Assembly: GCF_014206815.1 (NCBI RefSeq)
Contig: NZ_JACHNP010000001.1
Span: 186,001 to 250,000 of the forward strand
Length of the DNA stretch: 64,000 bases
Direction: 5' to 3'
DNA from: Xanthomonas sp. F10
GTDB taxonomy: Bacteria > Pseudomonadota > Gammaproteobacteria > Xanthomonadales > Xanthomonadaceae
Shown here: piece after piece, positions 7,756-17,728 of the stretch
How positions within the stretch are numbered: the first letter of the stretch is position 1
Layout: every line of letters begins with the position of its first letter
The notes under the pieces: generated by a model
The model's database searches: none
What the model saw: only the letters and a program-made list of their open reading frames with translations
Told to the model about the DNA's origin: nothing
Position numbers and translations under genes: made by a program

Positions 7756-9825
7756 TCAGCCCAACGCCACCAGCAGCAGGTCGATGGCCTTGATCCCGAC
7801 GAACGGCAGCAGCACGCCGCCCACGCCATAGATCAGCATGTTCCGGCGCAGCAGCGAGGTCGCCGAGGACGGGGTGAAGCGCACGCCGCGCAGCGCCAGC
7901 GGGATCAGCGCCGGGATCACCAGCGCATTGAAGATCAGCGCCGCCAGCACCGCGTTGGTCGGGCTGGACAGGTGCATCACGTTCAGTGCGGCCATCTGCG
8001 GGATCGAGGCGGCGAACAGCGCCGGCAGGATCGCGAAATACTTGGACACGTCGTTGGCCAGCGAGAAGGTGGTCAGCGCGCCGCGGGTGATCAGCTGCTG
8101 CTTGCCCACTTCCACCACCGCCAGCAGCTTGGCCGGATCCGAATCCAGGTCGACCATGTTGCCGGCCTCCTTGGCCGCCTGGGTGCCGGAGTTCATCGCC
8201 AGGCCGACGTCGGCCTGGGCCAGCGCCGGGGCGTCGTTGGTGCCGTCGCCGACCATCGCCACCAGGCGTCCGCCGGCCTGCTCCTGGCGGATGCGCGCCA
8301 GCTTGTCCTCGGGCGTGGCCTCGGCGATGTAGTCGTCGACGCCGGCCTCGGCGGCGATGGCCGCGGCGGTGAGCGGGTTGTCGCCGGTGATCATCACCGT
8401 CTTGACGCCCATCGCACGCAGCCGCGCGAACTTCTCGCGCACGCCGTGCTTGACCACGTCCGACAGCTCGACCACGCCCAGCACGTGCCGGCCCTCGGCC
8501 ACCACCAGCGGCGTGGCGCCGCTGCGCGCCACCTGCTCGACCCGGCTCTTCAGCTCCGCCGGCACCTGCCCGCCCAGCGCGGTGACGTGGCGGATCAATG
8601 CATCGGCGGCGCCCTTGCGGATCGACCGCGGCGGCTGCATGCCGGCCGCCGGCAGGTCGACGCCGGACATGCGCGTCTGCGCGGTGAAGGCGACGAACTC
8701 GGCACCGGCCGGATCGGCCGGCGGCAGGCCCTGCTCGCGGGCCAGGCGCACGATCGACTTGCCTTCCGGGGTCGGATCGGCCAGCGACGACAGCATCGCC
8801 GCCTCGCGCAGCTGCGCCACGTCCACGCCGCTGAGCGCATGGAACACGGTGGCCTGGCGGTCGCCGTGGGTGATGGTGCCGGTCTTGTCCAGCAGCAGCA
8901 CGTCGACGTCGCCGGCCACTTCCACCGCCTTGCCCGACTTGGCCAGCACGTTGGCCGACAGCGCGCGGTTCATGCCGGCGATGCCGATCGCCGGCAGCAG
9001 CCCGCCGATGGTGGTCGGGATCAGGCACACCAGCAGCGCGATCAACAGCAGCGGATCCACGTGCACGCCGACGAAGCCGGCGATCGCCGGCAGCGTGGCG
9101 ACCACGATCAGGAAGGTCAGGGTCATCGCCGCCAGCAGCATGGTCAGCGCGATCTCGTTCGGCGTCTTCTGCCGGTTGGCGCCTTCCACCAGCGCGATCA
9201 TCCGGTCCAGGAAGCTGTGGCCCGGCTCGGCGGTGACCTTCACCAGGATCTCGTCGGACAGCACCTTGGTGCCGCCGATGACGCCGGAGCGGTCGGTGCC
9301 GGCCTCGCGCAGCACCGGCGCAGACTCGCCGGTGACCGCGGCCTCGTTGATCGTGGCCAGGCCGTGCACGATCTCGCCGTCGGCCGGGATCAGCTCCCCG
9401 GCCGAGACCACCACCAGGTCGCCCGGGCGCAGTTCGGCGGCCGGCACGCTGGTCTCGCCGTCCAGCCGCGCGCTGGCGACCCGGCGCGCCACCAGGTCCT
9501 TGCGCGCGCGCCGCAGCGAGGCGGCCTGGCCGCGGCCGCGCGCCTCGGCCACCGCCTCGGCGAAGTTGCCGAACAGCACGGTGACCAGCAGGATCGCGGT
9601 CACCGCCCAGCCAAAGCCGGCCGGGCCCTGGCCGGCCACGGTAATCAGCGCCGACAGCAGCGTGCCGGCAAAGACCACGGCCATCACCGGGCTGCCGAGC
9701 AGATGCCGCGGCGACAGCTTCAGCACGCTGTCGCGCAAGGCCGCGCGCAGCGCCGCGGCATCGAACAGCCCAGGCCGGCGCGCCGGCGAAGAAGCCACGG
9801 AAGTAGAAGGAAGCGGGGTGCTCAT
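7756..9825 (-). CDS. kdpB: KdpB, P-type ATPase catalytic subunit
   Basis: 689 residues, as expected for KdpB. The P-type ATPase motifs are all present: TGES at about 165-168, the membrane [18 protein letters not shown] segment, the phosphorylated aspartate at about D313 in [15 protein letters not shown] in the nucleotide domain, and [18 protein letters not shown] in the hinge. It couples ATP hydrolysis to potassium import through KdpA. The start is ten bases from the kdpA stop, so translation is likely coupled. No missing key residue was seen. Confidence 0.98.
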   Translation of the reverse strand: MSTPLPSTSVASSPARRPGLFDAAALRAALRDSVLKLSPRHLLGSPVMAVVFAGTLLSALITVAGQGPAGFGWAVTAILLVTVLFGNFAEAVAEARGRGQAASLRRARKDLVARRVASARLDGETSVPAAELRPGDLVVVSAGELIPADGEIVHGLATINEAAVTGESAPVLREAGTDRSGVIGGTKVLSDEILVKVTAEPGHSFLDRMIALVEGANRQKTPNEIALTMLLAAMTLTFLIVVATLPAIAGFVGVHVDPLLLIALLVCLIPTTIGGLLPAIGIAGMNRALSANVLAKSGKAVEVAGDVDVLLLDKTGTITHGDRQATVFHALSGVDVAQLREAAMLSSLADPTPEGKSIVRLAREQGLPPADPAGAEFVAFTAQTRMSGVDLPAAGMQPPRSIRKGAADALIRHVTALGGQVPAELKSRVEQVARSGATPLVVAEGRHVLGVVELSDVVKHGVREKFARLRAMGVKTVMITGDNPLTAAAIAAEAGVDDYIAEATPEDKLARIRQEQAGGRLVAMVGDGTNDAPALAQADVGLAMNSGTQAAKEAGNMVDLDSDPAKLLAVVEVGKQQLITRGALTTFSLANDVSKYFAILPALFAASIPQMAALNVMHLSSPTNAVLAALIFNALVIPALIPLALRGVRFTPSSATSLLRRNMLIYGVGGVLLPFVGIKAIDLLLVALG

Positions 9826-9835
9826 CGTCGTCGTC

Positions 9836-11557
9836 TCAGTGCGCGGCCAGGGTCAGGTGATCGGCGATCGGTCCCAACACCAGGGCCGGCGTGAATTGCA
9901 GAACGGTCAGGACCGCGATGACCGCGATCAGGGTCAGCGCGAAGGTCGGGGTTTCCACCTGCAGGCTGCCGCCGGTTTCTGGCGCCACCCGCTTGCGCGC
10001 CAGTTGTGCGGCCACGATCAGCGGCACGATCAGCGCCGGATAACGGCCCAGCAGCAGCACCGCGGTGCAGCTCAGGTTCCACCACGGAATACCGTCGCCC
10101 AGCCCCTCGAAGCCGGAGCCGTTGTTGGCGAACGCCGAGGTGTACTCGTAGAACACCTGGCTGATGCCATGGAAGCCGGGATTGGAGGTCGCCGAGATCG
10201 ACGCCGGCAGGGCCAGGGTGACCGCGGTGAAGCCGAGCAGCACCAGCGGTTGCAACAGGATCAGCAGCGCTAGCAGACGCACTTCCGGCGCCTCGATCTT
10301 GCGCCCGAACAACTCCGGGGTGCGCCCGGTCATCAAGCCAGCCAGGAACACACTCAGCAGCAGATAGACCAGGAACTGCTGCAGACCGCAGCCGATGCCA
10401 CCCCAGATCGCGTTGATCAGCATGTTGACCATGGCCACGCCGCCGGTCAGCGGCGCCAGCGAATCGTGCATGGCGTTGACCGAGCCGTTGGAGGTTTGCG
10501 TGGTCAGCGACGACCAGGCCGCCGACGCATCGACGCCGAAGCGCACCTCCTTGCCTTCCATCAGCGCGGCGCTGCCGGGCGCATGGCCTTCGGCCCACAG
10601 CGACACCGCGGTGGACGCCAGCGACATCACCAGCATGCTGCCGAGCACCAGCGCGGTGAACTTGCGGCGTCCGGTGAACGGGCCGACCATGAACGCCACC
10701 GCCACCGGGATCAGCACGATGGCCAGCACTTCCAGCAGATTCGAGAACGGCGTGGGATTCTCCAGCGCCATCGCGCTGTTGGGGCCGTACCAGCCGCCGC
10801 CGTTGGTGCCGAGCTGCTTGATCGCCACCATCGCCGCGACCGGGCCGAGCGGGATCTTCTGCGTCTGCTGCCCGGCGCTGGCGTCCAGCGGCGTGGCGAC
10901 CGGACCGGCGGCCAGCGTCGACGGCACGCCCTGCTGGGTCAGCAGCAGCGTCCACAGCAGGCACAGCGGCAGCAGGAAGCGCAGGGTCGGCCGGATCACG
11001 TCGGCCCAGTAGTTGCCGAGATCCACGTCCTGCGTCGCCTCGCCACCGGTGGCGGCCGCAGCGGTGCGCGCCGCGTCATGGCCACGCCCGCCGAACAGGC
11101 CGCGCAACGTCGCCGCCACCAGCGCCAGGCCCATCATCGGGGTGATGAACTGCAGGCCGACCACGCCCACCGCCTGCGACAGGTACGACAGCTGCGCCTG
11201 GCCCGAGTAATGCTGCTGGTCGGTGTTGGTGAGGAACGAGACCATGGTGTGCAGCGCCACGTCCCAACGCATGTTGGGCACCGCATCGGGATTGAACGGC
11301 AGCCAGGCCTGGGTCACGAACAGCGCGAACACCAGCACGCCCAGCACCAGGTTGCTGGCCAGGAACGCACCGGCATAGGCGCGCCAGTGCATGCCGCGCG
11401 CCGGATCGGTCCCGAGCAGGCGGTACAGCGGGCGTTCGATCCAGCCGAACAGCGCGTCGCCGCGCATCGGCGCCCCGCGCATCACCTTGGCCAGGTACAG
11501 GCCCAGCGGCCATCCCAGCAGCAGCGCGAGCGCATAGACAAGCAGTGTATCGATCAT
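9836..11557 (-). CDS. kdpA: KdpA, potassium channel-like subunit
   Basis: 573 residues, strongly hydrophobic, with the SKT-type four-fold repeat layout. Conserved loops include [43 protein letters not shown] and [13 protein letters not shown], each holding a glycine/asparagine pore signature of the potassium selectivity filter. It forms the ion-conducting part of the high-affinity Kdp complex in the inner membrane. It sits between kdpF (16 bases upstream) and kdpB (10 bases downstream). Confidence 0.98.
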   Translation of the reverse strand: MIDTLLVYALALLLGWPLGLYLAKVMRGAPMRGDALFGWIERPLYRLLGTDPARGMHWRAYAGAFLASNLVLGVLVFALFVTQAWLPFNPDAVPNMRWDVALHTMVSFLTNTDQQHYSGQAQLSYLSQAVGVVGLQFITPMMGLALVAATLRGLFGGRGHDAARTAAAATGGEATQDVDLGNYWADVIRPTLRFLLPLCLLWTLLLTQQGVPSTLAAGPVATPLDASAGQQTQKIPLGPVAAMVAIKQLGTNGGGWYGPNSAMALENPTPFSNLLEVLAIVLIPVAVAFMVGPFTGRRKFTALVLGSMLVMSLASTAVSLWAEGHAPGSAALMEGKEVRFGVDASAAWSSLTTQTSNGSVNAMHDSLAPLTGGVAMVNMLINAIWGGIGCGLQQFLVYLLLSVFLAGLMTGRTPELFGRKIEAPEVRLLALLILLQPLVLLGFTAVTLALPASISATSNPGFHGISQVFYEYTSAFANNGSGFEGLGDGIPWWNLSCTAVLLLGRYPALIVPLIVAAQLARKRVAPETGGSLQVETPTFALTLIAVIAVLTVLQFTPALVLGPIADHLTLAAH

Positions 11558-11573
11558 GGAAGTGGCACTCGGC

Positions 11574-11666
11574 TCAGAAATCTTCGGGGCGCAGGATCAC
11601 GTACAGCAGGTAACCGGCCGCGACGATCACCGCCACGCCGCAAACGAACGAAAGCCAACCGCTCAT
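11574..11666 (-). CDS. kdpF: KdpF, small Kdp membrane peptide
   Basis: A 30-codon gene (MSGWLSFVCGVAVIVAAG, then YLLYVILRPEDF) of one membrane helix ending in the RPE-F tail typical of KdpF. KdpF stabilises the KdpFABC complex. It starts at an ATG behind TCGGAG and is 16 bases before kdpA, as the first gene of the operon. It is short enough to be missed by gene callers, but position, length and tail motif agree with the family. Confidence 0.92.
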   Translation of the reverse strand: MSGWLSFVCGVAVIVAAGYLLYVILRPEDF

Positions 11667-11987
11667 GGTCTCAACTCCGAAACAAAGGGACGGCCCGCCG
11701 CAGGGCAGGCCGCAATCGCATGGGAATACCCCCGCGCGCGACGCGCACGGCGGCAGAAGGGAAGCGCAACATGGCGACGCACGCCGGGTCGGACAGGCCT
11801 TCTGGCCCAGGCCGGCATTATCGAAGCCGGCGCCATAAACTCTCCGTGGCGAAGCGGCGCGGCGCGCATAAATTCTGCGTAAAACCGCGCGGCGCCGGTG
11901 ATCGCGCGCGATCGCAGGCGCATCGCCATGGTCTGCGCCGGCAGCGCGCGATGCCGCGCGACGCCGCCGGCACCGCGTGCGCCGTCC
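11667..11987. other. Intergenic region upstream of kdpF
   Basis: 321 bases with no credible gene. It must hold the kdpFABCDE promoter on the minus strand. The only distinct signal is the AT-rich 20-mer at 11865-11884; the rest is GC rich. The 3' end of the porin gene lies at 11988. Confidence 0.6.
11865..11884 (-). promoter_or_regulatory. Candidate KdpE-binding site
   Basis: On the plus strand it reads CGCATAAATTCTGCGTAAAA; on the transcribed side it is two T-rich halves around ACGCAG. It lies about 200 bases before kdpF. A 16/20 match sits upstream of the porin gene at 13937. The GCAG followed by a T-run and GCG resembles the E. coli kdp operator as I recall it, but assignment to KdpE is inference. 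Confidence 0.4.
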
Positions 11988-13496
11988 TCAGTAATGCAGG
12001 ATCGCGTCGATCAACGCCGTGGCCTGATGATTGCGGCGCCCCCCGTCGTAGGCGGGGAAATCGTAGGCGTGCTCATAGCGCAGCTCGGGGCGGATCTCCA
12101 GGTCCTGCGACACCCAGTGGGTCAGCCCGATGGTGTGGCTGGAGTAGCGCGTGGCGAAGCCGGTGCGCTGGCCGTCGTGGTCGTTCACGAACTCGTTGCG
12201 AATCGCCAGCATGTCCGACGCGCCGAGCTGGATGTTGACGTAGTTGACGATGGCATCGGCGGTGCTGCGTCCCAGCGGGAAGTCCGGCGCCTCGCCCAAC
12301 GCATAGCCCGGGCGCCCGGTCGGCGCATGCGACTGCGACGGATCGGTGGCCAGTGCCTGGTCGCGCACGTAGAGGTGGTAGGCCTCGGTGAGCATGTGCA
12401 CCTTCGGCGAGAAGCGGTGGCCCCAGGTCAGCACGAACTCCTGCAGGTTGTTGTAGGTCTGCGCGGCGTTGTTGTACGACTCCACGCAGGGATACAGCAT
12501 GTCGTCGTTGCTCTTGGAGACCCAGCGCAGGCAGGCCTGCGCGCTCAGGCGGCTGGTCGCGTCCCAGATCGCCGAATCGTCGCCGCCATGCACGCCGAGT
12601 TGCAGCGTCCACTGGTCGTTGAGCTTGGTGGTGGTGAGCACGCCCATGTTGGTATAGGCATCGACCGTGTACAGGATCGAGTGGGTCAGCAGATAGTTGT
12701 TCGGCGAGAACTGCGCCTCGATGTCCGGCAACGACAGATAGCGGCCGACCGTGACCAGCATGCCCTGCGCCACCGACGGCAGGTACAGGTCCACGTGCGC
12801 GATCATCGGATCGTTGCCGTAGATCTTGCCGTTGAGCGCGCTGTTTGGCTGCGGGTGGTGCAGCAACTGGTCGCTGGTGACGCCCTTCATCGTGGTGTAG
12901 TGGTAGTCGTAGCCGTAGAGGTCGTCGAGGTGGAAGCCCCAGTCGACATGATCGGTCTGCACCGTGTCCGGCACGCGCTGCAGGCGGATCAACGCCTGGT
13001 TGAATTCGCCGCGGTTGGGCCGTGTGGAGTAGGACAGCGGATAGTTGGTGCGCGAGGACGTGCTGGCGTTGAGCGAGGGATTGATCCAGCCGTACAGCTC
13101 GATGCGGTTGCGCTGCATCCACTGCCCCACGCGCGTGCAGGCCAGGGCCTTCTCCACCGGATACTGCGCATTCTCGTTGGGCACGCCGACCGGATAGTCC
13201 ACCGCGCCGAGCTGCCATTCGGCCGACGGGAACGGCGGCGAGGAGAACGGCGCCGCCAGGCCGCGGCGCGCCGGCGGCGGCGCATCGGGATCGGCCGGTT
13301 GCGCATCCTCGCGATAGGCGGAGGCCAGGCGCGAGAAGAAGCCATTGGCGCAATCGGCGCTGCGCGCCAGCGGCGCCGTGGCGGCATCCGAGGCCGGCAT
13401 CGCCTCGGACACGGGCGCCGCCAGGCCCGCGGCGGCGGCATCGCCCGCACACAGCAGGGCCAGGGACAGGAACAGGGGATGGAGCTTCATGGACAT
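11988..13496 (-). CDS. Outer membrane beta-barrel porin (BBP2/OmpL-like)
   Basis: 502 residues with a signal peptide (MSMKLHPLFLSLALLCAGDAA). The mature part has a proline-rich linker, then alternating aromatic strands typical of a putative beta-barrel porin-2 family protein: IELYGWINPSLNAS, WGFHLDDLYGYDY, a long GRYLSLPDIEAQFSPNNYL and TLQLGVHGGDDSAIWD, ending in an RYEHAYDFPAYDGGRRNH strand. The cargo is unknown. It is the gene next upstream of kdpF on the same strand, separated by 321 bases, and shares a candidate KdpE-like box with it, so a role in ion entry under potassium limitation is possible. MSMK at 13496 or MKLH at 13490 could both be the start. Confidence 0.78.
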   Translation of the reverse strand: MSMKLHPLFLSLALLCAGDAAAAGLAAPVSEAMPASDAATAPLARSADCANGFFSRLASAYREDAQPADPDAPPPARRGLAAPFSSPPFPSAEWQLGAVDYPVGVPNENAQYPVEKALACTRVGQWMQRNRIELYGWINPSLNASTSSRTNYPLSYSTRPNRGEFNQALIRLQRVPDTVQTDHVDWGFHLDDLYGYDYHYTTMKGVTSDQLLHHPQPNSALNGKIYGNDPMIAHVDLYLPSVAQGMLVTVGRYLSLPDIEAQFSPNNYLLTHSILYTVDAYTNMGVLTTTKLNDQWTLQLGVHGGDDSAIWDATSRLSAQACLRWVSKSNDDMLYPCVESYNNAAQTYNNLQEFVLTWGHRFSPKVHMLTEAYHLYVRDQALATDPSQSHAPTGRPGYALGEAPDFPLGRSTADAIVNYVNIQLGASDMLAIRNEFVNDHDGQRTGFATRYSSHTIGLTHWVSQDLEIRPELRYEHAYDFPAYDGGRRNHQATALIDAILHY

Positions 13497-13995
13497 TGCG
13501 ACTTCGGCTCTGCAACGAGCCGTCCTTTTCGGGTGGAGGGAGGCAACGACAGCGCGCCGCCTCACGCGCACGCGCCATCGCAGGCGATGCGCCTGGTGGC
13601 CCATCGCGGGGAGAGAGGTGGAATGCGGCGCCGCGGCGGCGGCGTCAGCGGGTCACTGCGCGTGCAGTGAACGCGCGCGGCTGCGTGGAGGCGGATGCTG
13701 CGACGCGCTGCGACAGCCGTGGCGACGTCGCAACGCGCGAAGAATGGCGGCGATGCTGATGCGGACACCAGGCCAGTGCGCCCCCAGCGGATGCCGCAGG
13801 TGGCGCCTGCAGGCGACCGTTGCAGGCAGCGGCAGGCTCAAGATCGCAACCATCGATTCCACGCACACATCCCCGTCGTCAGCGCGGAAAGTATGCGGAA
13901 TCGCCGGATATCTTCGTTGCAAAGCGCGCGCCGGTTCGAATAAAAGCTGCGTAAATTCGTGCGCGTGACTAGCGTCGCGTCGATCCTGGCTATAC
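13497..13995. other. Long leader/intergenic region upstream of the porin gene
   Basis: About 500 bases without a credible gene before the 142-base tandem repeat. It is GC rich except for the AT-rich stretch around 13930-13960, where the second copy of the CGNATAAANNCTGCGTAAA motif lies. If that motif marks the promoter, the porin mRNA has a leader of some 400 bases. Confidence 0.5.
13937..13956 (-). promoter_or_regulatory. Second copy of the kdp-type box, upstream of the porin gene
   Basis: Reads CGAATAAAAGCTGCGTAAAT on the plus strand and matches the site before kdpF at 16 of 20 positions in the same orientation. It is about 440 bases upstream of the porin start. The shared motif in two AT-rich islets of otherwise GC-rich spacers suggests a common regulator, plausibly KdpE. 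Confidence 0.35.
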
Positions 13996-14339
13996 GAGGC
14001 TGCGCCCGTACCCTCATCCGCCCCTACGGGGCACCTTCTCCCAATGGGAGAAGGGAAAGGCCGAAGCCCCTCTCCCACCGGGAGAGGGGTTGGGGTGAGG
14101 GTCGGCGCGCGAAGCGCACGCGCGGACCTATCACTGCGAGGCTGCGCCCGCACCCTCATCCGCCCCTGCGGGGCACCTTCTCCCAATGGGAGAAGGGAAA
14201 GGCCGAAGCCCTTCTCCCACCGGGAGAGGGGTTGGGGTGAGGGTCGGCGCGCGAAGCGCACGCGCGGACCTATCACTGCGAGGCTGCGCCCGCACCCTCA
14301 TCCGCCCCTGCGGGGCACCTTCTCCCAATGGGAGAAGGA
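13996..14339. repeat. 142-base tandem repeat, about 2.4 copies
   Basis: A unit beginning GAGGCTGCGCCCG repeats with a 142-base period (unit starts near 13996, 14138 and 14280). Each unit contains two hairpins, CTTCTCCCAATGGGAGAAGG and CTCTCCCACCGGGAGAGG. The third copy breaks off after the first hairpin, 12 bases before the stop of the S15 hydrolase gene. Copies differ at only a few positions, so the duplication is recent or kept homogeneous. Confidence 0.93.
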
Positions 14340-14351
14340 AAAACCACTGCC

Positions 14352-15935
14352 TCAGTGCAACGGCACACTCAGGAACGACGGCGCCGCCGCCGGCGAACTG
14401 AAGCTCACGGTGCCGCCGAAGCGGCTGGCCGAGGTGTAGCGCGGGTCGGTGGTGTCCACCACCAGCACCAGGCGGCGGCCAGCCGGGATGTCGACCGCGG
14501 TCGCCTGCAGCGCCAGGTCGAGGGTGACCGGCGTGCCCGGCGTCGCGTTCCGCAGCGTGTACGGCACGTGGCTGAGCAATTGCGCCGAACCCGACCCGTC
14601 CATGCTGTAGAGATAAGCGAACAGCGATACGTTCGACTGGCTCGGGGTCACCGTCAGCCGCAGCGACGGCGCGCCGGCCAGGCGCTTGTCGCTGGCCAAC
14701 ACCGGGCCGCTCCACACCGCGGCACCCACCCGGCTGACCAGCGGAATCGAGGTCGTCACCGGTTGGCCGAGGCCCTGCAGCAGGCCACTGACCATCACGA
14801 CACCGGAATCGGCCAGCGTCGGCACGTCGGTGGCGATGCGGTAGTTCCAGCCGCTGCTGTTGGCGCTGGTCAGCGCCCCGGTCGGCAGCAGCAGGCCGCT
14901 GGGGCCCGTCAGGCCGTAGCGGGTGGCGCCGGCCTGCACGCTGTTCCAGTCGGCATAGCTGAGCCAGTCGCCACCGAGGGTGGACAGTTGCACCGGCGCT
15001 TCGCGGTCCACGCCGTTGTCGCGGCCCTTGAGGTAGCGGTCGAACCAGCGCGTGGCCTCGGTATACACCTGGTTCGGCAGGCCCAGCGCACCCGGCAGTT
15101 CGGCGGTGGCGTGGTCGCCCTGACTGAACATCAGATGCTTGGGCACGCTCAGCCGGTTGTACAGGTCGATGTACTGATTCGGCGGGAACAGGCCGTCGTT
15201 GAAGGCATTGGCCATCAGCACCGCCGGGCCGTTGCGGTTGAGCGCCTGCACCTCGTTGATCACCCCGCGCTCGGCCGCCTTGGGCAGGAAGCCCTGTACC
15301 GCGCCGTCGTAGTCGCCGACCGCCACGTGCGCGGTGATCCGCGCCAGGTCCGGGCCGGGCCGGCCGGTGAGCGTGCCGGCACCGACCAGCAGGGCGACGC
15401 CCTGCTGGCTGACCGTGCTGTTGGCGTACAGCGAGGCCTGCAGATCGGCCCAGCCGCTGAGTGCGGCCACCGCCTTGATCCGCGGGTCGCGCGCGGCGGC
15501 GAGCAGGCTGGTGCCGGCGCCGTAGGAGATGCCGGAGACGCCGATCGCCTTGGCGTCGGCCGGGGTGTTGGCCAGCGCCCAGTCGATCACCGCGCTGACG
15601 TCCTCCACGGTCGGTGCCCCGGCGATGTCGATCAGCCCCTGCGAATCCCAGAACCCGCGCGAGGTGTAGCTGACCACCACATAGCCGTCGTTGGCCAGTT
15701 CGCTGGCGCGGCCCACGTACTCCAGGTTCGGCAGCGACCAGCTGGCCGGCATCACCACCAGCGGGAACGGTCCGGGTCCCTGCCCCTGCGGCACCAGGAC
15801 CAGCGCGCCGAGCTTGGTGCCATCGAAACTGGAAATGCTCTGGTACTGCTTGCTGAAGCCGGCCGCGGCCGCGGCGGCGGAGAACACCAGCAGCATCGCG
15901 CCAAGGGCGATGCGACGTGAGACGGACATGCGCAT
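14352..15935 (-). CDS. Secreted S15 / CocE-type alpha-beta hydrolase (X-Pro dipeptidyl-peptidase family)
   Basis: 527 residues with a signal peptide (MRMSVSRRIALGAMLLVFSA, cleavage near AAAAA-G). The hydrolase fold shows the nucleophile elbow GISYGAG with S137, a preceding VVVSYTSRGFWDSQG strand, and the later GDHATAE segment that carries the catalytic histidine. The C-terminal third is a jelly-roll-like domain as in PepX_C. The family includes X-prolyl dipeptidyl peptidases and cocaine-esterase-like enzymes; substrate is not known. The start was placed at the ATG behind a strong GGGAGG site; the frame is open upstream. It is likely secreted to the periplasm and could be a type II secretion substrate, but nothing in the sequence proves export beyond the Sec signal. 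Confidence 0.85.
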   Translation of the reverse strand: MRMSVSRRIALGAMLLVFSAAAAAAGFSKQYQSISSFDGTKLGALVLVPQGQGPGPFPLVVMPASWSLPNLEYVGRASELANDGYVVVSYTSRGFWDSQGLIDIAGAPTVEDVSAVIDWALANTPADAKAIGVSGISYGAGTSLLAAARDPRIKAVAALSGWADLQASLYANSTVSQQGVALLVGAGTLTGRPGPDLARITAHVAVGDYDGAVQGFLPKAAERGVINEVQALNRNGPAVLMANAFNDGLFPPNQYIDLYNRLSVPKHLMFSQGDHATAELPGALGLPNQVYTEATRWFDRYLKGRDNGVDREAPVQLSTLGGDWLSYADWNSVQAGATRYGLTGPSGLLLPTGALTSANSSGWNYRIATDVPTLADSGVVMVSGLLQGLGQPVTTSIPLVSRVGAAVWSGPVLASDKRLAGAPSLRLTVTPSQSNVSLFAYLYSMDGSGSAQLLSHVPYTLRNATPGTPVTLDLALQATAVDIPAGRRLVLVVDTTDPRYTSASRFGGTVSFSSPAAAPSFLSVPLH

Positions 15936-16168
15936 GGACTGCCTCCCAAGCGGCGCCGGACCGGGATGGCCGGCTGCCGGAACGGTTACGCCAGAACGGT
16001 GACAAGCGCTCGACACGGGGCCGGGCAGGCGGACCGTACCACCGGGTACGGGCGATGTTCACGCCGCAGTGCGGCACGGTATGGAAGGGGGTGTCGGTCG
16101 ACCTTGGCGCGCGGCACACCGGCGCTGGCGCCGCGGCCCGTGGCCGGCGCGCGCTCAGGCCACGCGGC

Positions 16169-17143
16169 TCAGCTCAGAAAGTGCTGGTAGCCGCTTCGAG
16201 GCGGTTGCCACCGCTGGCCGTCGGCATCGCGCACCACGATGCCGCGACCGGCGACGATGCGGCCGATCGGCGTCGCCGCGACCCCCACCGCCTGCAGCGC
16301 CTGCACGATCGCCGCGCGCTGCGCCGGGTCGGCGGTGAAGCAGAGTTCGTAGTCGTCGCCGCCGCCCAGTTGCCAGGCATGCACCTGCGCAGGGGCCGCG
16401 TCGGCCGGGGCGGCGACCGCCGGCAGCGCGGCCAGGTCCAGTTCGGCACCGACGCCGCTGCGCGCGCAGATGTGCTCCAGGTCGGCCAGCAGACCGTCGG
16501 ACACATCTACGCAGGCGCGCGCCAGGCCGCGCAGGCGCACGCCCGCCTGCACGCGCGGCGTCGGCCGCAGCAGGCGCTGGCGCAGGCGTTCGTGCAGGGG
16601 ATCGGCGGCCGGCGTGGTCACGTCCAGGCGGCCAGCCTGCCACAGCGCCAGCGCCGCGGCGGCCTCGCCCGGCTGACCGGTCACCCAGACCTCCTCGCCC
16701 GGTTGTGCGGCATCGCGGCGCAGCGCCGCCGTCGCCGGCACGCTGCCGATCGCGGTGACCGACAAGGCCAGCGGCCCACGCGTGGTGTCGCCGCCGGCCA
16801 GGCCGATGCCGTGCGCGTCGGCCAGCGCGAAGAAGCCCTCGGCGAACGCATCGACCCAGGCCATGTCGACCTGCGGCAGCGACAGCGACAGCGTGCACCA
16901 GCGCGGCTGCGCGCCCATCGCCGCCAGGTCGGACAGATTCACCGCCAAGGTCTTCCAGCCGATGTCGGCGGCCGCGGTCTCGGCCGGAAAATGCACCCCG
17001 GCATTGAGCGTATCGGTGGTGATCGCCAGCAACTCCCCTGCTGGCGGCAGCAGCAAGGCCGCATCGTCGCCGATGCCCAGCGGCAGGTCGTCACGCGCCC
17101 GACTGCGTGCGCGCAGGCGCTCGATCAGATCGAATTCGGGCAT
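16169..17143 (-). CDS. thiL: ThiL, thiamine-monophosphate kinase
   Basis: 324 residues, the normal length. Motifs of the PurM/ThiL ATP-grasp-like superfamily are visible: LGIGDDAAL near the N-terminus, TDTLNAGVHFP, GIGLAGGDTTRGPLAL and CVDVSDGLLADLEHIC. It phosphorylates thiamine monophosphate to the active cofactor TPP. It is the last gene of the riboflavin-nusB operon; a heptad hairpin element fills the 108 bases between nusB and this gene. The frame is open upstream, but those codons lie in the repeat, so the ATG at 17143 is chosen. No clear ribosome site precedes it. Confidence 0.95.
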   Translation of the reverse strand: MPEFDLIERLRARSRARDDLPLGIGDDAALLLPPAGELLAITTDTLNAGVHFPAETAAADIGWKTLAVNLSDLAAMGAQPRWCTLSLSLPQVDMAWVDAFAEGFFALADAHGIGLAGGDTTRGPLALSVTAIGSVPATAALRRDAAQPGEEVWVTGQPGEAAAALALWQAGRLDVTTPAADPLHERLRQRLLRPTPRVQAGVRLRGLARACVDVSDGLLADLEHICARSGVGAELDLAALPAVAAPADAAPAQVHAWQLGGGDDYELCFTADPAQRAAIVQALQAVGVAATPIGRIVAGRGIVVRDADGQRWQPPRSGYQHFLS

Positions 17144-17151
17144 TGGAGGGC

Positions 17152-17246
17152 CGGGATTGGAGATTTGGGATTGGGGATTGGCAAAAGCGCGTTCGCGGAC
17201 AGGAATGCGGCTCCTGCGAATCCCCAATCCCGAATGCCCAATCCCG
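17152..17246. repeat. Composite heptad element (GGGATTN type)
   Basis: The left arm (17152-17181) ends GGGATTGGGGATTGG, followed by CAAAAGC, a core of about 35 bases, and the inverted right arm AATCCCCAATCCC onward (17219-17246). It fills the spacer between nusB and thiL and would fold as a hairpin in the operon transcript. Confidence 0.88.
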
Positions 17247-17251
17247 CGCCG

Positions 17252-17728
17252 TCAGGCGCCTCCGCCCGACTCCACCGCGCGCCACTGCAGCGCGGCGCGG
17301 TCGAGGACGCCGTTGACGTAGGTGTGGCCGTGCTCGGAGCCAAAGCGCTTGGCGGTCTCGATCGCTTCGTTGATCACCACGCGGTACGGCACGTCCATGC
17401 GGTGCAGCAGTTCGTAGGCGGCCAGGCGCAGCACCGCGCGCTCGATCGCGTCCACTTCCTCGACCGTGCGGTCCAGGTAGCCGACCAGCGCTTCGTCCAG
17501 TTCGGCGCGGTGCTTGAGCACGCCTTCGACCAGGTTCTCGAAGTACACCAGGTCGGCGATCTCGTGCGCCTGCTCGTGCGCGAACTGCGCGATCACGTGC
17601 TGGGCGTTGCCGCCGGAAATCTGCCAGGCGTAGATCGCCTGCAGCGCACGCCGGCGCGCGCGCGAACGCAGGACCGGATCGACGCCGTCGCGGCGTGGGT
17701 GGTGCTTGTGGCCAGCGGGTTTGTTCAC
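17252..17728 (-). CDS. nusB: NusB, transcription antitermination factor
   Basis: 158 residues. The NusB fold is recognisable from [15 protein letters not shown] at the N-terminus, then [19 protein letters not shown] and [20 protein letters not shown], ending [11 protein letters not shown]. NusB binds boxA RNA with NusE (S10) in rRNA antitermination. The start is GTG overlapping the ribH stop as GTGA, so translation is probably coupled to ribH. Linkage ribH-nusB-thiL is widely conserved in proteobacteria. Confidence 0.96.
   Translation of the reverse strand: MNKPAGHKHHPRRDGVDPVLRSRARRRALQAIYAWQISGGNAQHVIAQFAHEQAHEIADLVYFENLVEGVLKHRAELDEALVGYLDRTVEEVDAIERAVLRLAAYELLHRMDVPYRVVINEAIETAKRFGSEHGHTYVNGVLDRAALQWRAVESGGGA

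Noticed and set aside
7972-9894. Plus-strand open frames opposite kdpB
   Set aside because: His/Gln/Arg-rich shadow of the KdpB gene.
13996-14339. CRISPR-like array
   Set aside because: Unit length is 142 bases with only 2.4 copies, no alternating spacers and no cas genes.
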